A stretch of DNA of 64,000 nt from Buddleja alternifolia (taxonomy: Eukaryota > Streptophyta > Magnoliopsida > Lamiales > Scrophulariaceae), in the NCBI GenBank assembly GCA_019426215.1, contig CM033405.1, positions 4,131,001 through 4,195,000 of the forward strand, written 5' to 3'. Shown here one piece after another: positions 11,523 through 24,500 of this stretch. The notes below the pieces were generated by a model, which was not told the origin of the DNA, did not search any database, and saw only the letters and a list, made by a program, of their open reading frames with translations. Position 1 is the stretch's first letter, and every line of letters starts with the position of its first letter. A program made the position numbers and the translations under genes.

Positions 11523-11843
11523 TTAGTATTCTGGTAAACCAGTTTCATCTCCATCCAAATTAGAAAAATAGTCACCAAAATAATTTGATGGAGACTGTGG
11601 TTGCGAAGGTTGATTTGTTGTGATCTTTTTTGTATAATTGGTGCTTGTAACATGAGCACGAACTGCCAAATCACTAATACAACTCAAGTCATGCTCCAAA
11701 ATTTTATCATCTCTTGCAAGTTCTTTTAGTGCATAAGCTTTTAGGCGCATCTCCATTTCTTGTTGTTTTATCTGAAGAGCATGATCATATTGAACTCTGT
11801 AATGCATTAATAGAGCATTTATGAGAGCAACATGGTAGTGCAC
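11523..11843 (-). pseudogene. Harbinger-associated ORF1-like protein, C-terminal fragment
   Basis: A 106-codon open stretch. It starts with a Lys/Gln/Glu-rich helix (HALQIKQQEMEMRLKAYALK), then KILEHDLSCISDLAVRAHV, a Gln/Pro/Ser linker, and ends NYFGDYFSNLDGDETGLPEY. This layout is what I know from the tail of plant Pong/PIF Myb-like ORF1 proteins, often misannotated as plant host proteins. The DNA-binding N-terminus is absent. I infer a relic within the 10575-12421 element; I did not run a homology search. Confidence 0.55.
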
Positions 11844-12116
11844 AAGATTAGTTAATAATATTGTTATGTCTTTTTCAATAGTGTTGTATTATTGTTAAGT
11901 AATCAATGTAATATTTGTTATGTATGTCCCGTTTATATCAAATTTTTATTATTTTTTTATCATTTAGACTATTACTACTTCACAAATATGATTTAATTAA
12001 TTTTTTTAATTTAATATTACAAAATACCAAAATGGATTTAAATTTAATATTAATCATGTATTATTAAATAACAAAAATATTATTCGTGTAATCTTATAAA
12101 ATAACAAAATATATTT

Positions 12117-12380
12117 TCTTGTTTGAATATGTAATAAATAATTTAAAGTTGGGTGTTATTTGTGAAATATGGTAAATATTATAAAATCAATTCTAAAAAG
12201 GAATTTATAGAGAAAATTCTTTTTGGTGCAAAAAATGATGCAAACTTTAGAGTGGTTTTCTTGTTTGAATATGTAATAAATAATTTTAAGTTGGGTGTTA
12301 TTTGTGAAATATGGTAAATATTATAAAATCAATTCTAAAAAGGAATTTATAGAGAAAATTCCTTTTGGTGCAAACTTTTA
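12117..12380. repeat. 142-bp tandem duplication inside the Harbinger remnant
   Basis: TCTTGTTTGAATATG starts at 12117 and again at 12259 (period 142). The copies stay nearly identical through GGAATTTATAGAGAAAATTC and TTTTGGTGCAAA. The second copy runs into the right terminal region of the element. The duplication is younger than the element itself. Confidence 0.85.
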
Positions 12381-12859
12381 GAGTGATATACCGTAATTGC
12401 ACCATTTAATTTGAGATGCTCTAGGTTCCACCTACTAGAAGTTATCATTGTAAACGAATCGAATTGAACTGAGCAACGTATTATTTGATCTTGTTTGGAT
12501 TTTATCAAATTTGAATAATTGTTAGTTGACCCGAACTTCAGTGAGCTTTTATTGAATCGAACAAATGACGAGCCAATATTTGTATCTATTGACACATTTT
12601 ATTATTTCAAATTGATGAAAACGATTTCGAACCAAAATCTTATCAGAAGAAAAGTGTGGTAACAATAAAAATATTTTAATTATCTAACCTATGTGAACTT
12701 AAAAAAATATAACTATAGAGATAATTTGTAATTATAAGATAACTTGAAATATTGAAATGTCAATTTATACATCAAGAATTTCGTACATAACAGTATTTTG
12801 GTGGAAAATATTCTTTTTTTTCAACCAAAATTAGAATTTAATGGTAACGTATACAAAAA

Positions 12860-12979
12860 GGGTTAAATGAACATTTTTTTAAAGGTCAAGGGGCAAAGTG
12901 CACGTATCGCAAAGTATCCGATGAAATATTAGCGGAATATTCCTCTAGATTCTACTAGAGATAGGCAAAGGGGTTAAAG
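12860..12979. repeat. Left arm of a fold-back MITE split by the old Copia element
   Basis: Reads GGGTTAAATGAACA and then GGGGCAAAGTGCAC, the signature of the fold-back family seen intact at 51339-51656. The matching right arm is at 30446-30561 on the other side of the Copia insertion. Assignment is by motif order; the arms are diverged. Confidence 0.5.
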
Positions 12980-14598
12980 TGTTAGGAATCCTGTCGGATG
13001 TGCAGCAGAAGCACTAATTCGTAAAGCCTAATCACTTTTTGGCGTTTAATAATTTTATATAAACAGAAACAATAACACAACGATTTACCGTTATCGAAGC
13101 GTGATTCGTTTCTTAATCTACCGTCTACACAACAGCAATCCCAGATACTCCTGCCTCTAGATATTACGCCGGAATAAGACTTGAAGAAAATTCACCACCT
13201 TTGGATCCACCATGGCCGACGCTATAAAGGAGGGGAGAGAGAGAATTTTCTCTTCTTCTTGCTTTGCTGTCAAGTTTATTATGAGTGACTTAGATTTTTT
13301 CACTAAGTATCATGTATTTATAAGGAATGATGGGTTTGAAATTAATTAATTCCTTGAGCCCACCAATTCCTATAGTACACACCTACCATCATTTATTCGG
13401 TTAAGTTGACTTTCAACTTAGTTCAATTATTAATTAAGTTCAACATATTTTAATCTAATTAAAATATGATATTAATTAATAATCAACTAAATTAAATAAT
13501 CCAATAATTAATTTAGGGCATGATGAATATAATAAATAAATCTAATTATTTATTATTAATTTATTTCCATTAATCCAATTAATCAAATAAACTAATTTAT
13601 CCATCAAATGACAAATTACCTAATTTATGGTATTTGACAGCAAAAAAATTTCTTCGCTTAATTCCTTGAAAGCGCGACTCTCTAGGTTCGTCTCAATTGG
13701 CATTGGGAGGAGAAGAAGGATGTGAGTGTCACCTAGCCAGTCTCGTGGACTCACATCGAAACCTAATTGAGATCAATTTTAATAGATCATATACGAACCT
13801 TTAGGTCACAGACACCCTGTGAGTATAAGCCTTTCATTGTAACATCTCCATCGAGTGAGAGTCATGGTTTGTGTCAAACTCACAGGAATCGATATTGTGC
13901 TTTATGAATCATAGTAAGATAAAATTACTGAATTACCCTTATGTACTATTCATTTACCTACGATCGCACAGGACGTTAACTCGTTACTATCCGCGACAGT
14001 GAATCCTATATTGGCAATCACGAAACAATTGTCACTTGTCCTTCTAAACCGCATTTCGAAGTTGATCCCACCAAAGGGTGAAATGGATTTAACTACTCTA
14101 ATAACTCCTTCAGTGTCACATGTCCAATCTTTGTGAATCCTCAGATCTAAGGCTCACGCACACTACCGTGAGCAGTAATTCAATCATTGACAATCCAAGA
14201 GTAATTACCCATGTGATTGAATTACGGCGAGCCGTGTTCGAATTTATCAATTCCATCGCTATATCTATGACCAAGCTCCCACCATCTAAAGTGACCGACT
14301 GACACTCCTTGTCAAAGCTTGTGCCATACAAGTCTGGTCTTAATGCCCAATTAAGACTCGTCGACTTGCGAACTTTAGTTTAAGTAAACAAAGAACTGAT
14401 ATTTCTAGTGTCCATCTCCTCTAACCATTGAGAAGTAGAAGCTCTCTCTTGATTACTCGGGACTTATTTGTTCAATACTTATATTAATGCCATCAAGATT
14501 GATATGTACAAAACAAATGTCACTATTGATTTATACAATATAAATCAGTGCCTTACAAGTTCTAACTTCTCGTTGGCATCAAGGGCACATACCTAACA
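12980..14598 (-). repeat. 3' LTR of the old Copia element
   Basis: 1,619 bp, colinear with 28775-30445 but with many substitutions and lacking about 45 bp present in the other LTR near 29765-29800. Ends TG..CA with the short TGTTAGG/CCTAACA inverted pair. The divergence shows an old insertion. Small open frames inside (14116-14331) recur in the other LTR and are not genes. Confidence 0.9.
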
Positions 14599-17500
14599 AT
14601 CTCTCATTTGTACTCAATGTCAACTGCTAGTATATCTTATACAAATCCTCTAAGGATGTCACTCTAGCACTGACTATGATAATGGAATTAGTGAATGGGT
14701 TAGCCATGATTTCGATTGTGGCTATTTTTCTGATTGGCAGTATTGCCTTTTCCTACGATAATTCAAATGATGTAGTATCTCTATGTTCGGACCTTGCGTG
14801 AGACCTTTGATTCCCTAGCCTACGTAATGGCTCCTTTCGTGTCACATCAAAATGGTAACGCGAGCTCCATGCTTAGGGATTATTGAAGTTTCACCATGAA
14901 CTTCTAGATCCAAACATTTTCCTTGACAGCCTCTAAGGAAGCCACGTATTCAAACTTCAAAGGTGGATTCCTCCAAGACAATGCTCCACCACTCAAAAAA
15001 GTGAATACATACCCAGAAGTGAACTTAATGTCATTGACGTCAGATTCAAAGTCTGAGTCTATATAACAGTTGACTTTCATCTTTCCATTCTCATATTCGA
15101 GAAGCATATCTTTTGTTCTTTCCAAATATTTATAGACTATACTTCATTGCCATCAAATGCTCTTTGCCCGGGTTATCCTGCTTACTGCGCACCCATGGTC
15201 CGACCTTGTGCATAACTTAGCATGTATGAGACTTCTCATTGTCGATGCACAAGGTATGGTCCTTATCTCTTTTCTATTCATCTTACCTGGAGGATTTATA
15301 GATTTCAAGAGACGAAGTCCATGTCTCATTGGGCAATAGAACTTTTTTAGAGTTCTCATCCTAGAAAATCTTTTTCAGAACTTTCTCTAAATAGAGGGCT
15401 TGGGGAAGCCTCATTGTCCTATTCGAGCTTATCCCTGTAGAGTCGAATTATAAAGACATATGTGACTTTTCCCAAGTCTTTAATGGAGAATGTGTTCGAG
15501 TGTCATTTCTTGATCGAAGTCAATGAGAATATATCATTTCCTTGAGATGATATTTTGCTCCCACTTGCCTTTATTTTAGACACATAGTTATTGATGACAA
15601 AATAGTCCCCAGCTATATGGTCAAGGCAATGATTCCAACTATTAGAGGCCATTTGGATCCATAAATGGACTTAGTTTGTAGACCTTTTTGAAAATGGTCT
15701 TAGATGTGAAACCCTTGGGCTTGTTCACTACAGATCTCCTCCTAGAGGAATCCTTTGATGGACGGGTCTTCACATTCATATGTTGGATTCCATAATCCAG
15801 TTGTGGCACTATTGAAAGCAAGATTTCAATGGATTGCTGTCATGGTTAGGGAAAATGGGTTTCCTCATAGCCAAAGCCCTATTTATGACTATACCCTTTT
15901 CCCGTCACTCTTGCCATGTCATTGTAATCAGTCTTCCTTCTTGTAGATGCATTCGCCAACGATGGGTACAATACCCTCAAGGCGATGTACTAAGTTCTAG
16001 ACTTGATACAATCCATCTTTGCTTTTAACAGTCTTACACCATCTCGTAGATTCCATACTCACCATCAATTTGTCACGTATAGAGGGATCATATCCATGGT
16101 TTTCCTTTGCTACAGAATACAACCATATCCTTTTAGGTGGTAGGATACTCTATCAGACCAATTCGTTCATAGTGTGTGTCATAGCGGGTTTAATTCAAAT
16201 TTCTTGAATAGTAGTCTCCAAAAGAGTTTCGTTTTTGTTCTTACAGAACAACCTTTCTACCATTTCTCCAAGGAAATCTTCCTTGATAGATTGAGCCTCC
16301 AAGACCATAGAGTCTCTAAGCCTATAGTGATCTTTCGATCATTTCATAGGTAGAAGGGTTATCCCTTATATTTACTCGGGATAAGCAAAATGTCCTCTTT
16401 TTAGGAATCTAACCTCCAGTTTACCTGTCTTTTCTACATAGACAGGCCATCCCCATATCTTTTCGTGTAAAGATTAGACTTCCTCTTACGTCATATCTCA
16501 TATAGCGTCTTAGGAATGAATTTGAAGGGACTTCGTATTCAATACGCTCTTATGAGCAGCGCACGAACACATTGAATCGGGCAACTTTTTATAGAACGAA
16601 TCATGTCTAACAGTGTTTTGTTACTTCATACTAATTGCCTTATTCAACTGTGGAATTACTGAAAGTGTCAGCTGTGAAGCCATGTCACATTCTCCTAAGA
16701 ATGAATTGGCTCGGGTGATCATATATTTTCCATATCGATCTAATCGCAGTGTCATTATATGATGCCTTCTAGAGTTAGTATAAATGAAATTTTAAAACTT
16801 GAGTGACCCTCTAAACATATTCTCGGTAAAGAAGGATTCGAACTCTCTACATATGATATAAGATTCCAATGTTAAGATAGGGATCTAATCCCAATGTATC
16901 TCCTAACTTGTGTATCTTATGCTCTCATATATATGATCGAATTTAAGGTGCCAATCAATACTATGTTCTCTAGTTTGTGTTCACAGTACACTCATTCCAG
17001 ATATTCAACTTAGTTCAAATAATTCAACAACGATGTGTTGTCCTTACAATTATTTCAAAAATAAATATCATGTAAGTTAATGCCAAAAATTTCTCAAAGA
17101 AATATGTTTCCTGACCAAGTCTAAGATCAACATTTATTTGGTAAAACAAGACAATCATCTTCGGTTGTGACATGTCCAGAATTAAAGAATAGAGGTGAAT
17201 CCTATGTTGACTCTACAGACACTATGTCTGGTTCCAACATAGATTACTTCTTATTCTTCCAGATTTCTACTTCTTTCTAGATCTCCATTCAAAATTCTAA
17301 ATATGAGTACCATCCTTGGATCTAGAATGCAAGAAGTGGAAAAAATGATCATAGAATGTTAGTTTCTAAAACATAAAATTCTATATCTTATGCGCCTCTT
17401 TCAGAAACCCTACTCACTGTCCCTCCTTGGGGCATAGTGATGCTTGCTACAAGTATACAACTTTATGACTCTTAACTGAGGACTATTCTCAAGTTTCTGA

Positions 17501-17700
17501 GTCAATAAAAGAAGTTGGGCCAATGATGACAATGTTCTCGAACTTATACAATAACAATGGGCTATTTGTCTAACAAGAGAGATAATAACAATTCAGAAAA
17601 TAAACCAAGGTTCAATTAGATAATTATATTGTATCTAAGAGAAATTAGAACTTTAATCTTCACTTGGCTCCAACTACATTTTTCGAAACATTGCACTACC
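14599..17700 (-). pseudogene. Decayed Copia pol (RNase H, reverse transcriptase)
   Basis: Coding relics in several frames on the - strand. At 14904-15125 an RNase H segment reads FTSGYVFTFLSGGALSWR. At 15153-15359 a reverse-transcriptase C-terminal segment has PMRHGLRL and LCTRSDHGCAV. Just upstream of that, around 15380-15480, out-of-frame pieces read DLGKVTYVF and YLEKVLKK. Frameshifts and stops are everywhere, so no protein can be made. The part toward 17.7 kb presumably held integrase and gag, but I could not recognise them. Confidence 0.75.
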
Positions 17701-19166
17701 ACTTCACTAATTGAAAATCTGTTGGACTGATTTTATAGTGGTGATTGAGTTCATTAATAAATCTGTTGAGTTGCAACCCTCAGTTAATATATGGCTCACT
17801 TGATCTATCAAATTTGCAATCCATGCCAACCTCGTCTAATAGGCTATTCAATCTCGTTTGGCTCATAGGTCACAAAACCGCAACCCTCTGTCGATAAATA
17901 GGTTGTGATATATCTGAACTTGGGCCCATCAACTCCTATCAATCTAACAGTTGAATTCCACCTTGCAACCCTCTGTCGATATATGGGGTGGAATTTGCTT
18001 CGACCGAAGGCATCTAATGCACTTATGAAATCTAAATACATATTTTAGTGCATAACCCCCACTTACTGGGAGAAATTATGCATTTAGATATGAATTCATC
18101 TTTCATAAGTTTGATGAAGAGCCGGAACATCCAATTCCCCTTTCAAAAATTCTTTATTTAAAGATTGGGAGAATTTCGATTGTTTTAATTAAGGTCTCAC
18201 TTTGCACATTAATTTCTTACGCGTAGATATGGATATAAATTAATGAAGCCTAGCAATTCTACCACTCATGCTTTCCATGGGCTTCTACTAATTTGGGTTG
18301 AACCATTGACCCAATTAAGGGTTAGGGGGCTTAAAAGATCTCCCTCTAATGTCTAACTTCAAGGCTCCTGACTCCAAGCAGGTCTTCTATCTCCAAGGCC
18401 CTAATCTAATTATTACATAGAAAACATCCTAGACAAATATCTATGAAAAATTAAAATACAAACTGGGGGGCTCAAACTCCGGCCCGATACAACCAAGATA
18501 AAACTCAAAGCAATAATCCCTAGTCCATGGAAGGCATCCTACAATAAACACATTAAAGCCTTTAAATAAACAATTTAAAATTATGTTGGAATTTGAGTAA
18601 ATTAAAATCAAATTTCAATTTACACATAATTAAACCCCAATTTAATCATGACAAAATTAAATACAATCTTAATTTTGATGGGAAGATTAAATCTAATTTA
18701 ATCAAAAGCTAAGTTAAATCCAATTTAATCATGACAAAATTAAATACAATCTTAATTTTGATGGGGAGATGAAATCTAATTTAATCAATGTGTAATTAAA
18801 TCTCATTTAACTACAATTGGTAAATTAAATCCAATTTACTCATATAATTAGATCAAATATAATTATAGAGAGACTAAATTAAATGAGGAGATTAAATCTA
18901 ATTTAATCATTTATGATCAAGTCCAAAACTTAGATGCATCATAATCAAGTCGAATTTAATTTAGATGGAAAGACCAAGTCCTTTTAATCCAAGTTGAATC
19001 AAATCTAATTTAATTTCAATCATAAATTTAAACATAATTTGATCTTGATGGAATTATTAAATCTAATTTCACTCATATAATTATATCAAACATAATTATA
19101 TAGAGAGATTAAATTAAATGAGAAAATCTAATTTAGTCATTTATGATTAATTCCACAACTTAGATA
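17701..19166. other. Leader-like region of the old Copia element, AT-rich repeats
   Basis: 17.76-18.0 kb has two copies of GCAACCCTCTGTCGATA and a related GCAACCCTCAGTTAATA, each followed by a short stretch repeating the preceding word. From 18.56 kb the DNA is built of degenerate AATTTAATC / TTAAATCCAATTT units with longer direct repeats, for example two copies of the block around 18650 and 18730. The same texture continues at 20665-21477 and 27695-27880 across the three insertions, so it was one continuous tract. No gene seen. Confidence 0.6.
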
Positions 19167-19171
19167 CATCA

Positions 19172-20659
19172 TGGTGGTCCCAAGTGGCATATGAAAGGGT
19201 CTAGAAGGGGGGGGGGGGTTGAATAGACCCTGAAATCTTTTTCAACTTCAAAAATTTCGTATCACTTTTAAAGATTTGAACGCTTAGAAGTTGAGCGCTT
19301 GGGTCAGGCGCTTCAGTAAAGATAATTTAGACTTAGTGATTTTAGCAATTTACCAAAGTAGGGTAATGCCTAGATCGCTTAATCAGGGTTACCATAGCGA
19401 AAATGATTTTAGCGTTCGATTGATTAATTAATCGCTTTGCAATTAGCTTGTCTTTTTCAAAGAATATAATATAAAGTAAATCAAGACAATAATTAAAGTA
19501 AATGACACCAGGAATTATAAGGTTCACTGGGTGATGTAATCCCAACTACGTCTTTCTTCTCCTTTTTCACTTGGAGGAATTTACTAGAATGATTATCGAA
19601 GAATCACACAGAATATTCTACAAGATAGTAAAGGATGAAAAAGATCTCGGGCTCCTTGATCACACAGATTTCAGCACCAATGAAGATCATCTTCTACAAG
19701 CTTCTCTCACTCAAAAATACTGCCTGTAAGGGATTTCAATTTCTTTCTCACTCAGATGAAAGGTTGAAGGTTTATCACAAGGTTTTGTTTGTTTTTTAGA
19801 AGATCAAACAACTTGGAATATCTCAATAGGAATTTAGGTTTCTTCTTTGGAAGAGGTTTGAGATATTTGTGACTGTCTGGAATGTAGATAAAAAGCTTGA
19901 AAAAATTTTAGCTATGGAGTTTCTAAGCTTTTTTCTTGTGCAAGTACGTAAATTTCTCTTGTAATATTATGTATCATTTAGGGTTTGCTGAAGGTAAGGT
20001 ATTTATAGGCAATTCTTGGGATCTGTCCGTTGGACACATGTGGGAGCGTGCCTTTCACGCAGCGCGTGATTCTACCTAAAACCTGACATTCCTGAAAATC
20101 TGCTGGCACCGATTGGATGGGAGCAGCCATAAACTCTGAAGTTCTGACAGTCTAGTCAAAAAGGTGGCTTGTCCACAAGTCACAGTGGCTTATCACATTT
20201 AATGCTCTTATCAGGCATTTAATGCATTTGAATTTATTTCCCGTTGAAAATAAATGTCCGTTGAATGATTGCATTTAAGTCCTTCATGACTTGAGGATTT
20301 AATTCAGGTGAATCTGAAACGGATCGCTTGAATGAATTGAGTGCTTGATCCATAAATCCTGAAATAGTCCTTTAGCGTTTGACGGGCGCTAAGAACAAAT
20401 CTTTATCTTTAGTTGACTTCAGACGCTGATCTTCAACTTCTTCTCTAATAGACTCACCTAGAATTCTATTAGTGATTCGGTATCTAATACTTAGTCTAAA
20501 ATCTATAAAAATAAAAATTACAAGCCTCATAAAAAAAAATACAAACTTTCAAACGTTTATACAAAGATCTATCAAAATAGAAACTTACATTGTATTTGGG
20601 GTCTAACATTAAATCCTATCTTGTCATCATCAAAACATCTAACATGAAATTTCCTAACA
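19172..20659 (-). mobile_element. Solo LTR, 1,488 bp
   Basis: On the - strand it starts TGTTAGGAAATTTC and ends GGGACCACCA. The flanks are CATCA at 19167-19171 and CATCA at 20660-20664, a perfect 5-bp target duplication. The GATGTTTTGATGATGACAA word near its start and the poly-C run near its end (G run 19207-19218 on the + strand) resemble Sirevirus/Maximus-type Copia LTRs as I know them. No internal domain is present, so it arose by LTR-LTR recombination. It sits inside the leader tract of the old Copia element. Confidence 0.88.
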
Positions 20660-20713
20660 CATCATAATCAAATCGAATTTAATTTAGATTGGAAAGACGA
20701 AGTCCTTCTTAAT

Positions 20714-21352
20714 TTATTTATTTTTTGAAGAAAAATCGATTTTATATATCATTCAATCAAAAGTTTACAACGCCTGGAACAATACAATACTATCGACTCA
20801 AACGATGTAGTAAGAATATCTGAAACACCAACTATCAAGTTCTTGAAGATAACAAATTTTTAAGAACTCACAAACGAACACAAGAAAATTCTTGTGCAAC
20901 TTCTATTCAAGGAGAGATGAAACTCTCATTCGAGATAGAACGCAAGCTCTCATACGAGAGAGAAAATAAAATACTAGACAAAATATTTAAAACGCTATAT
21001 AAATTTAAAAACTTAAGTATAACTCGTCTTCATCTCGTCAGATTTGTCTCTGTCTCTTTACATCCATATTCGTCTCGTTAGACTTGGAGATGTGTCTTTA
21101 TATCTATATCCGTCTCGTCAAATTTGAAGATGTGATGTACAACTTGAAAATGGTGCTCCAACCCAATTCGCCGACAATGGTGTTGATAATAGTGGTGAAG
21201 TAGAGGACTGTTTCACCAAGTCATTGCCGACGGAGGAGAATAGAAGTAAAAAGAAGACTAGAGTTTAAAGAGAGATGAGGAGAGAGACCCGAATGCGACA
21301 TGATGCACGTATTTTCTGCGACATATCTTTCTATAAATCAATAACCTACATT
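20714..21352 (-). mobile_element. Retroposed 639-bp segment, source unknown
   Basis: Flanked by a perfect 14-bp direct repeat aagtccttcttaat (20700-20713 and 21353-21366). On the - strand it ends in an A-rich tail after CGATTTTTCTTC, much like the CGTTTTCTTC plus poly-A end of the L1 at 21494. These are marks of LINE-driven retroposition. The body has no recognisable coding. It contains about three degenerate TCTAACGAGACG-type units (20990-21130) and a CT-rich start. It could be a 5'-truncated LINE of another family, a non-autonomous retroposon, or a processed copy of a host transcript. Confidence 0.8.
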
Positions 21353-21521
21353 AAGTCCTTCTTAATCAAAGTTGAATTAAATCAAATTTAATTTTAATCA
21401 TAAATTGAATTTAATTTAATCTTTATGGAATAATTAAATCTAATTTTATTATCCAACTAAATCCAATTCAACTGAAATAATTGAAGTCAATTTTTTTTGA
21501 AGAAAACGATAGATGCATTAA

Positions 21522-24500
21522 TTAAGAAGAGTCATCAAAAACAGTGTTCTGGACTTGATCCGGTAGATCAGAGGTCCCTTCACGAAAAACATAAGCTGAA
21601 CGAGCAAGGAGGTGGGCAGGTTTATTAACCCCTCTCTTAACAAACGAAAAACAAACAGAACTAAACGTAGAAACAAGAAAACGAATATCATCGATAATAG
21701 GCCCCAAGGGCGAGAGATCTGGCCCCGGCGAGCGAAGGCAGTGGATGAGAGATAGGCAGTCACCTTCAAGGATGACACGGTGCCAACCGTGACTGCGACC
21801 TAGCTTCAAACCCTCCAATGCTGCCAGAGCTTCAGCAGTTTCCGGAGCCGACTCGAAAGGGAACACCTTCTGTCTCCAAGCTAAACAAGCTCCTTTCCAA
21901 TCGCGACAAATACAACCAGCTCCCGATGCTACCGGTTGTTTGAAATTAGCTCCATCAAAATTAATTTTTATGATCCCAGAAACTGGAGGAACCCATCTTG
22001 CATCCTTAGCTTCAGTACAAATAGGCGGACATAACTCGACTGCTTCGTTGAACGAGGAGAAAAAAGCCCCTGCTTTTCTAATGAGGACATCCGGCTGGAT
22101 TTGAGTTTTCTCCATAATGGTAGTATTTCTATTGTACCAGATAAACCAACAAATAGTGAGAAAAAGACAGAAGTCTCTCTTATTCAACTTTGCATGAACA
22201 TGTCTAAACCATGATTCGGGGTCAGAAGGCCAAAAGGAGATTATGCTCCATGGTAAGTTGGATAAACCCCACACAACACGAATGAAAATGCAATCAAGAA
22301 ATACATGCTTTGAATTTTCTCTATCAAAACCACAATGAGGACAGAGACAATCTGCCACCACCCTTCTTTTATCCAAATTATGCGCCGTTGGTAACGCATT
22401 GTTACAAGTTCGCCAACCAAAAAGTTTAATATTTGGAGCAACAGCCGACTTCCATAAGAAATCCCATTTTTGTCTATCAGAATTTGTATAACCTTGCGAA
22501 GATGAACTGCTGCCCCTATATTTCAGATTAATATCAAGTCTATAAGCGCTACGGACCGAAAACACCCCCGATTTTGTATAATGCCAAATCAACCTATCTT
22601 CATTGCGTTGACTGCCTAGCTGGATGGATTTTATAACTTCCACATCTTCCGGCCAGAAAGAATCTGTCAAAATAGTTTCATTCCACCACCCCATTGTCTC
22701 GTCAATCAGTTCACTAACTCGGGTATCATTTGGTAAGATTCGAAATGGAGTGCTCAATTTGAAGTCCCATTGACGAGGCAGCCACGGGTCATGCCAAATA
22801 TTTATTCCGACTCCCGACCCAACTCTCCAGCGACATCCCCTTCTTACCAGTTCCTGAGCGTCCCGGATACTTTTCCAAGTATATGATGGATTTGAGCCGA
22901 CTGGGGCCGAGAGGAAATCAGTATTCGGGAAGTAACGTGCTTTAAGAATTCGACTTAGAGGACACTCGGGCCTGGTAATTAATCGTCATCCCTGTTTTGC
23001 CAACATAGCCAAGTTGAAGCTTTTTAATTCTCTAAAGCCCAAACCACCATCCTCTTTATGTCGGCACAGTTTAGACCAAGCCACCCAGTGTATTTTCTTC
23101 ACTTCCCTATTATTCCACCAAAAGTTGGCCATAGCTGATTCAATTTCCCGTAAGAGGGAATCCGGTAGTTTAAAGCAGCTCATAGCGTAAGTCGGAATCG
23201 ATTGAATAATAGCTTTTAGCAGTACTTCCTTCCCGGCTTGGGATAAGAACTTGGCACTCCATCCTTCCAACCTGCCCGTAATTCGATCTCTAATAGATGC
23301 AAACACTTCCTTTCGAGACTTTCCTACAGCCGATGGCAACCCGAGGTATTTATCATGCTTGTCTGTTATGCCAACCCCAAGAACCGCTGCTAGGCTTTCC
23401 TTAACTCCCACTGGTGTGTTTTTACTAAATACCACAGTAGACTTTTGAAGGTTAATCTCTTGTCCCGAGGCGAGAGCGTAGCCTCGCAAGATATTCTTTA
23501 TGCACTGCATGGCACTTTCCGTTGCTTGACAAAAAATTAACGTATCGTCAGCAAATAACAGATGACTGATTCTAGGAGCTGTGTCTGCTACCTGAACCCC
23601 CGTCAAAACTCCCCTCTCTTCCTCCGCTCGAATCATACAACTGAACACTTCAGCGCACATTAGAAATAAATAGGGGGAGAGGGGATCTCCTTGTCGGAGT
23701 CCCCTCTGGGGATGAATGAAACCAAATTGAGAACCCGAGAGCATGAATGAGTAAGACACTGAAGTAACACAAAGCATAATTAAATTCACCACGGTCTTGT
23801 GAAAACCTAACCTTTCTAGAACTCGCCGGAGAAAGATCCATTCAACCCTGTCGTAGGCTTTGCTCATGTCGAGTTTGAGGGCTGCATGACCTTCCTTACC
23901 CCAAGACTTATTTTTCAAAAAATGGTTAACTTCATATGCAATAAGAATATTATCAGAAATCAATCGTCCCGGTATAAAAGCAGACTGGGATTCAGAAATA
24001 ATATCATTAAGATGAGGCTTCAGGCGATTGGCGATTGACTTAGAAGCTAGCTTATAAATGACGTTACATAGACTAATAGGGCGAAATTGATTAGCGTTTT
24101 CAGGTTTATCACATTTGGGAATCAAGACAATATGAGTAAAATTCAATTTAGGAAAAAAGTGTTGGGAATTAAGAAGATTCAAAACACAAGCAGTAACCTC
24201 CTTACCAATGATATGCCAAAATTTTTGGAAGAAGATAGGAGACATACCATCCGGCCCCGGCGATTTCAACGGGTGCATTTGTGTTAAAGCTTGGATTACC
24301 TCTACTGACGTGAACTGCCTCGTCATCTCATCATTCATAGCTGACGTAACCTTCGGCCTTATCAAATTCAGAGCTATGTTCATATCCTGATCTGACGGGC
24401 GATTTGACGTAAAAACTTTCCCAAAGTAGGAGATAATGACATCTTGTATTTCCTTTTCAGATTCTCTCCAAACTCCATTCTCATCCTTAATTTTGTCTAT

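Larger units (their letters stand above)
10575..12421 (-). mobile_element. PIF/Harbinger-type transposon remnant
   Basis: The left end is GAGCATCTCTAATGG and the right end, reverse-complemented, is GAGCATCTCAAATT. GAGCATCTC ends are typical of plant PIF/Harbinger and Tourist elements. The inside holds the C-terminal part of a Harbinger-associated ORF1-like protein (11523-11843, - strand), a nested MITE (10964-11485) and a 142-bp internal duplication. No transposase frame is visible, so it is a deletion derivative. The 3-bp target duplication is not certain. Confidence 0.65.
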
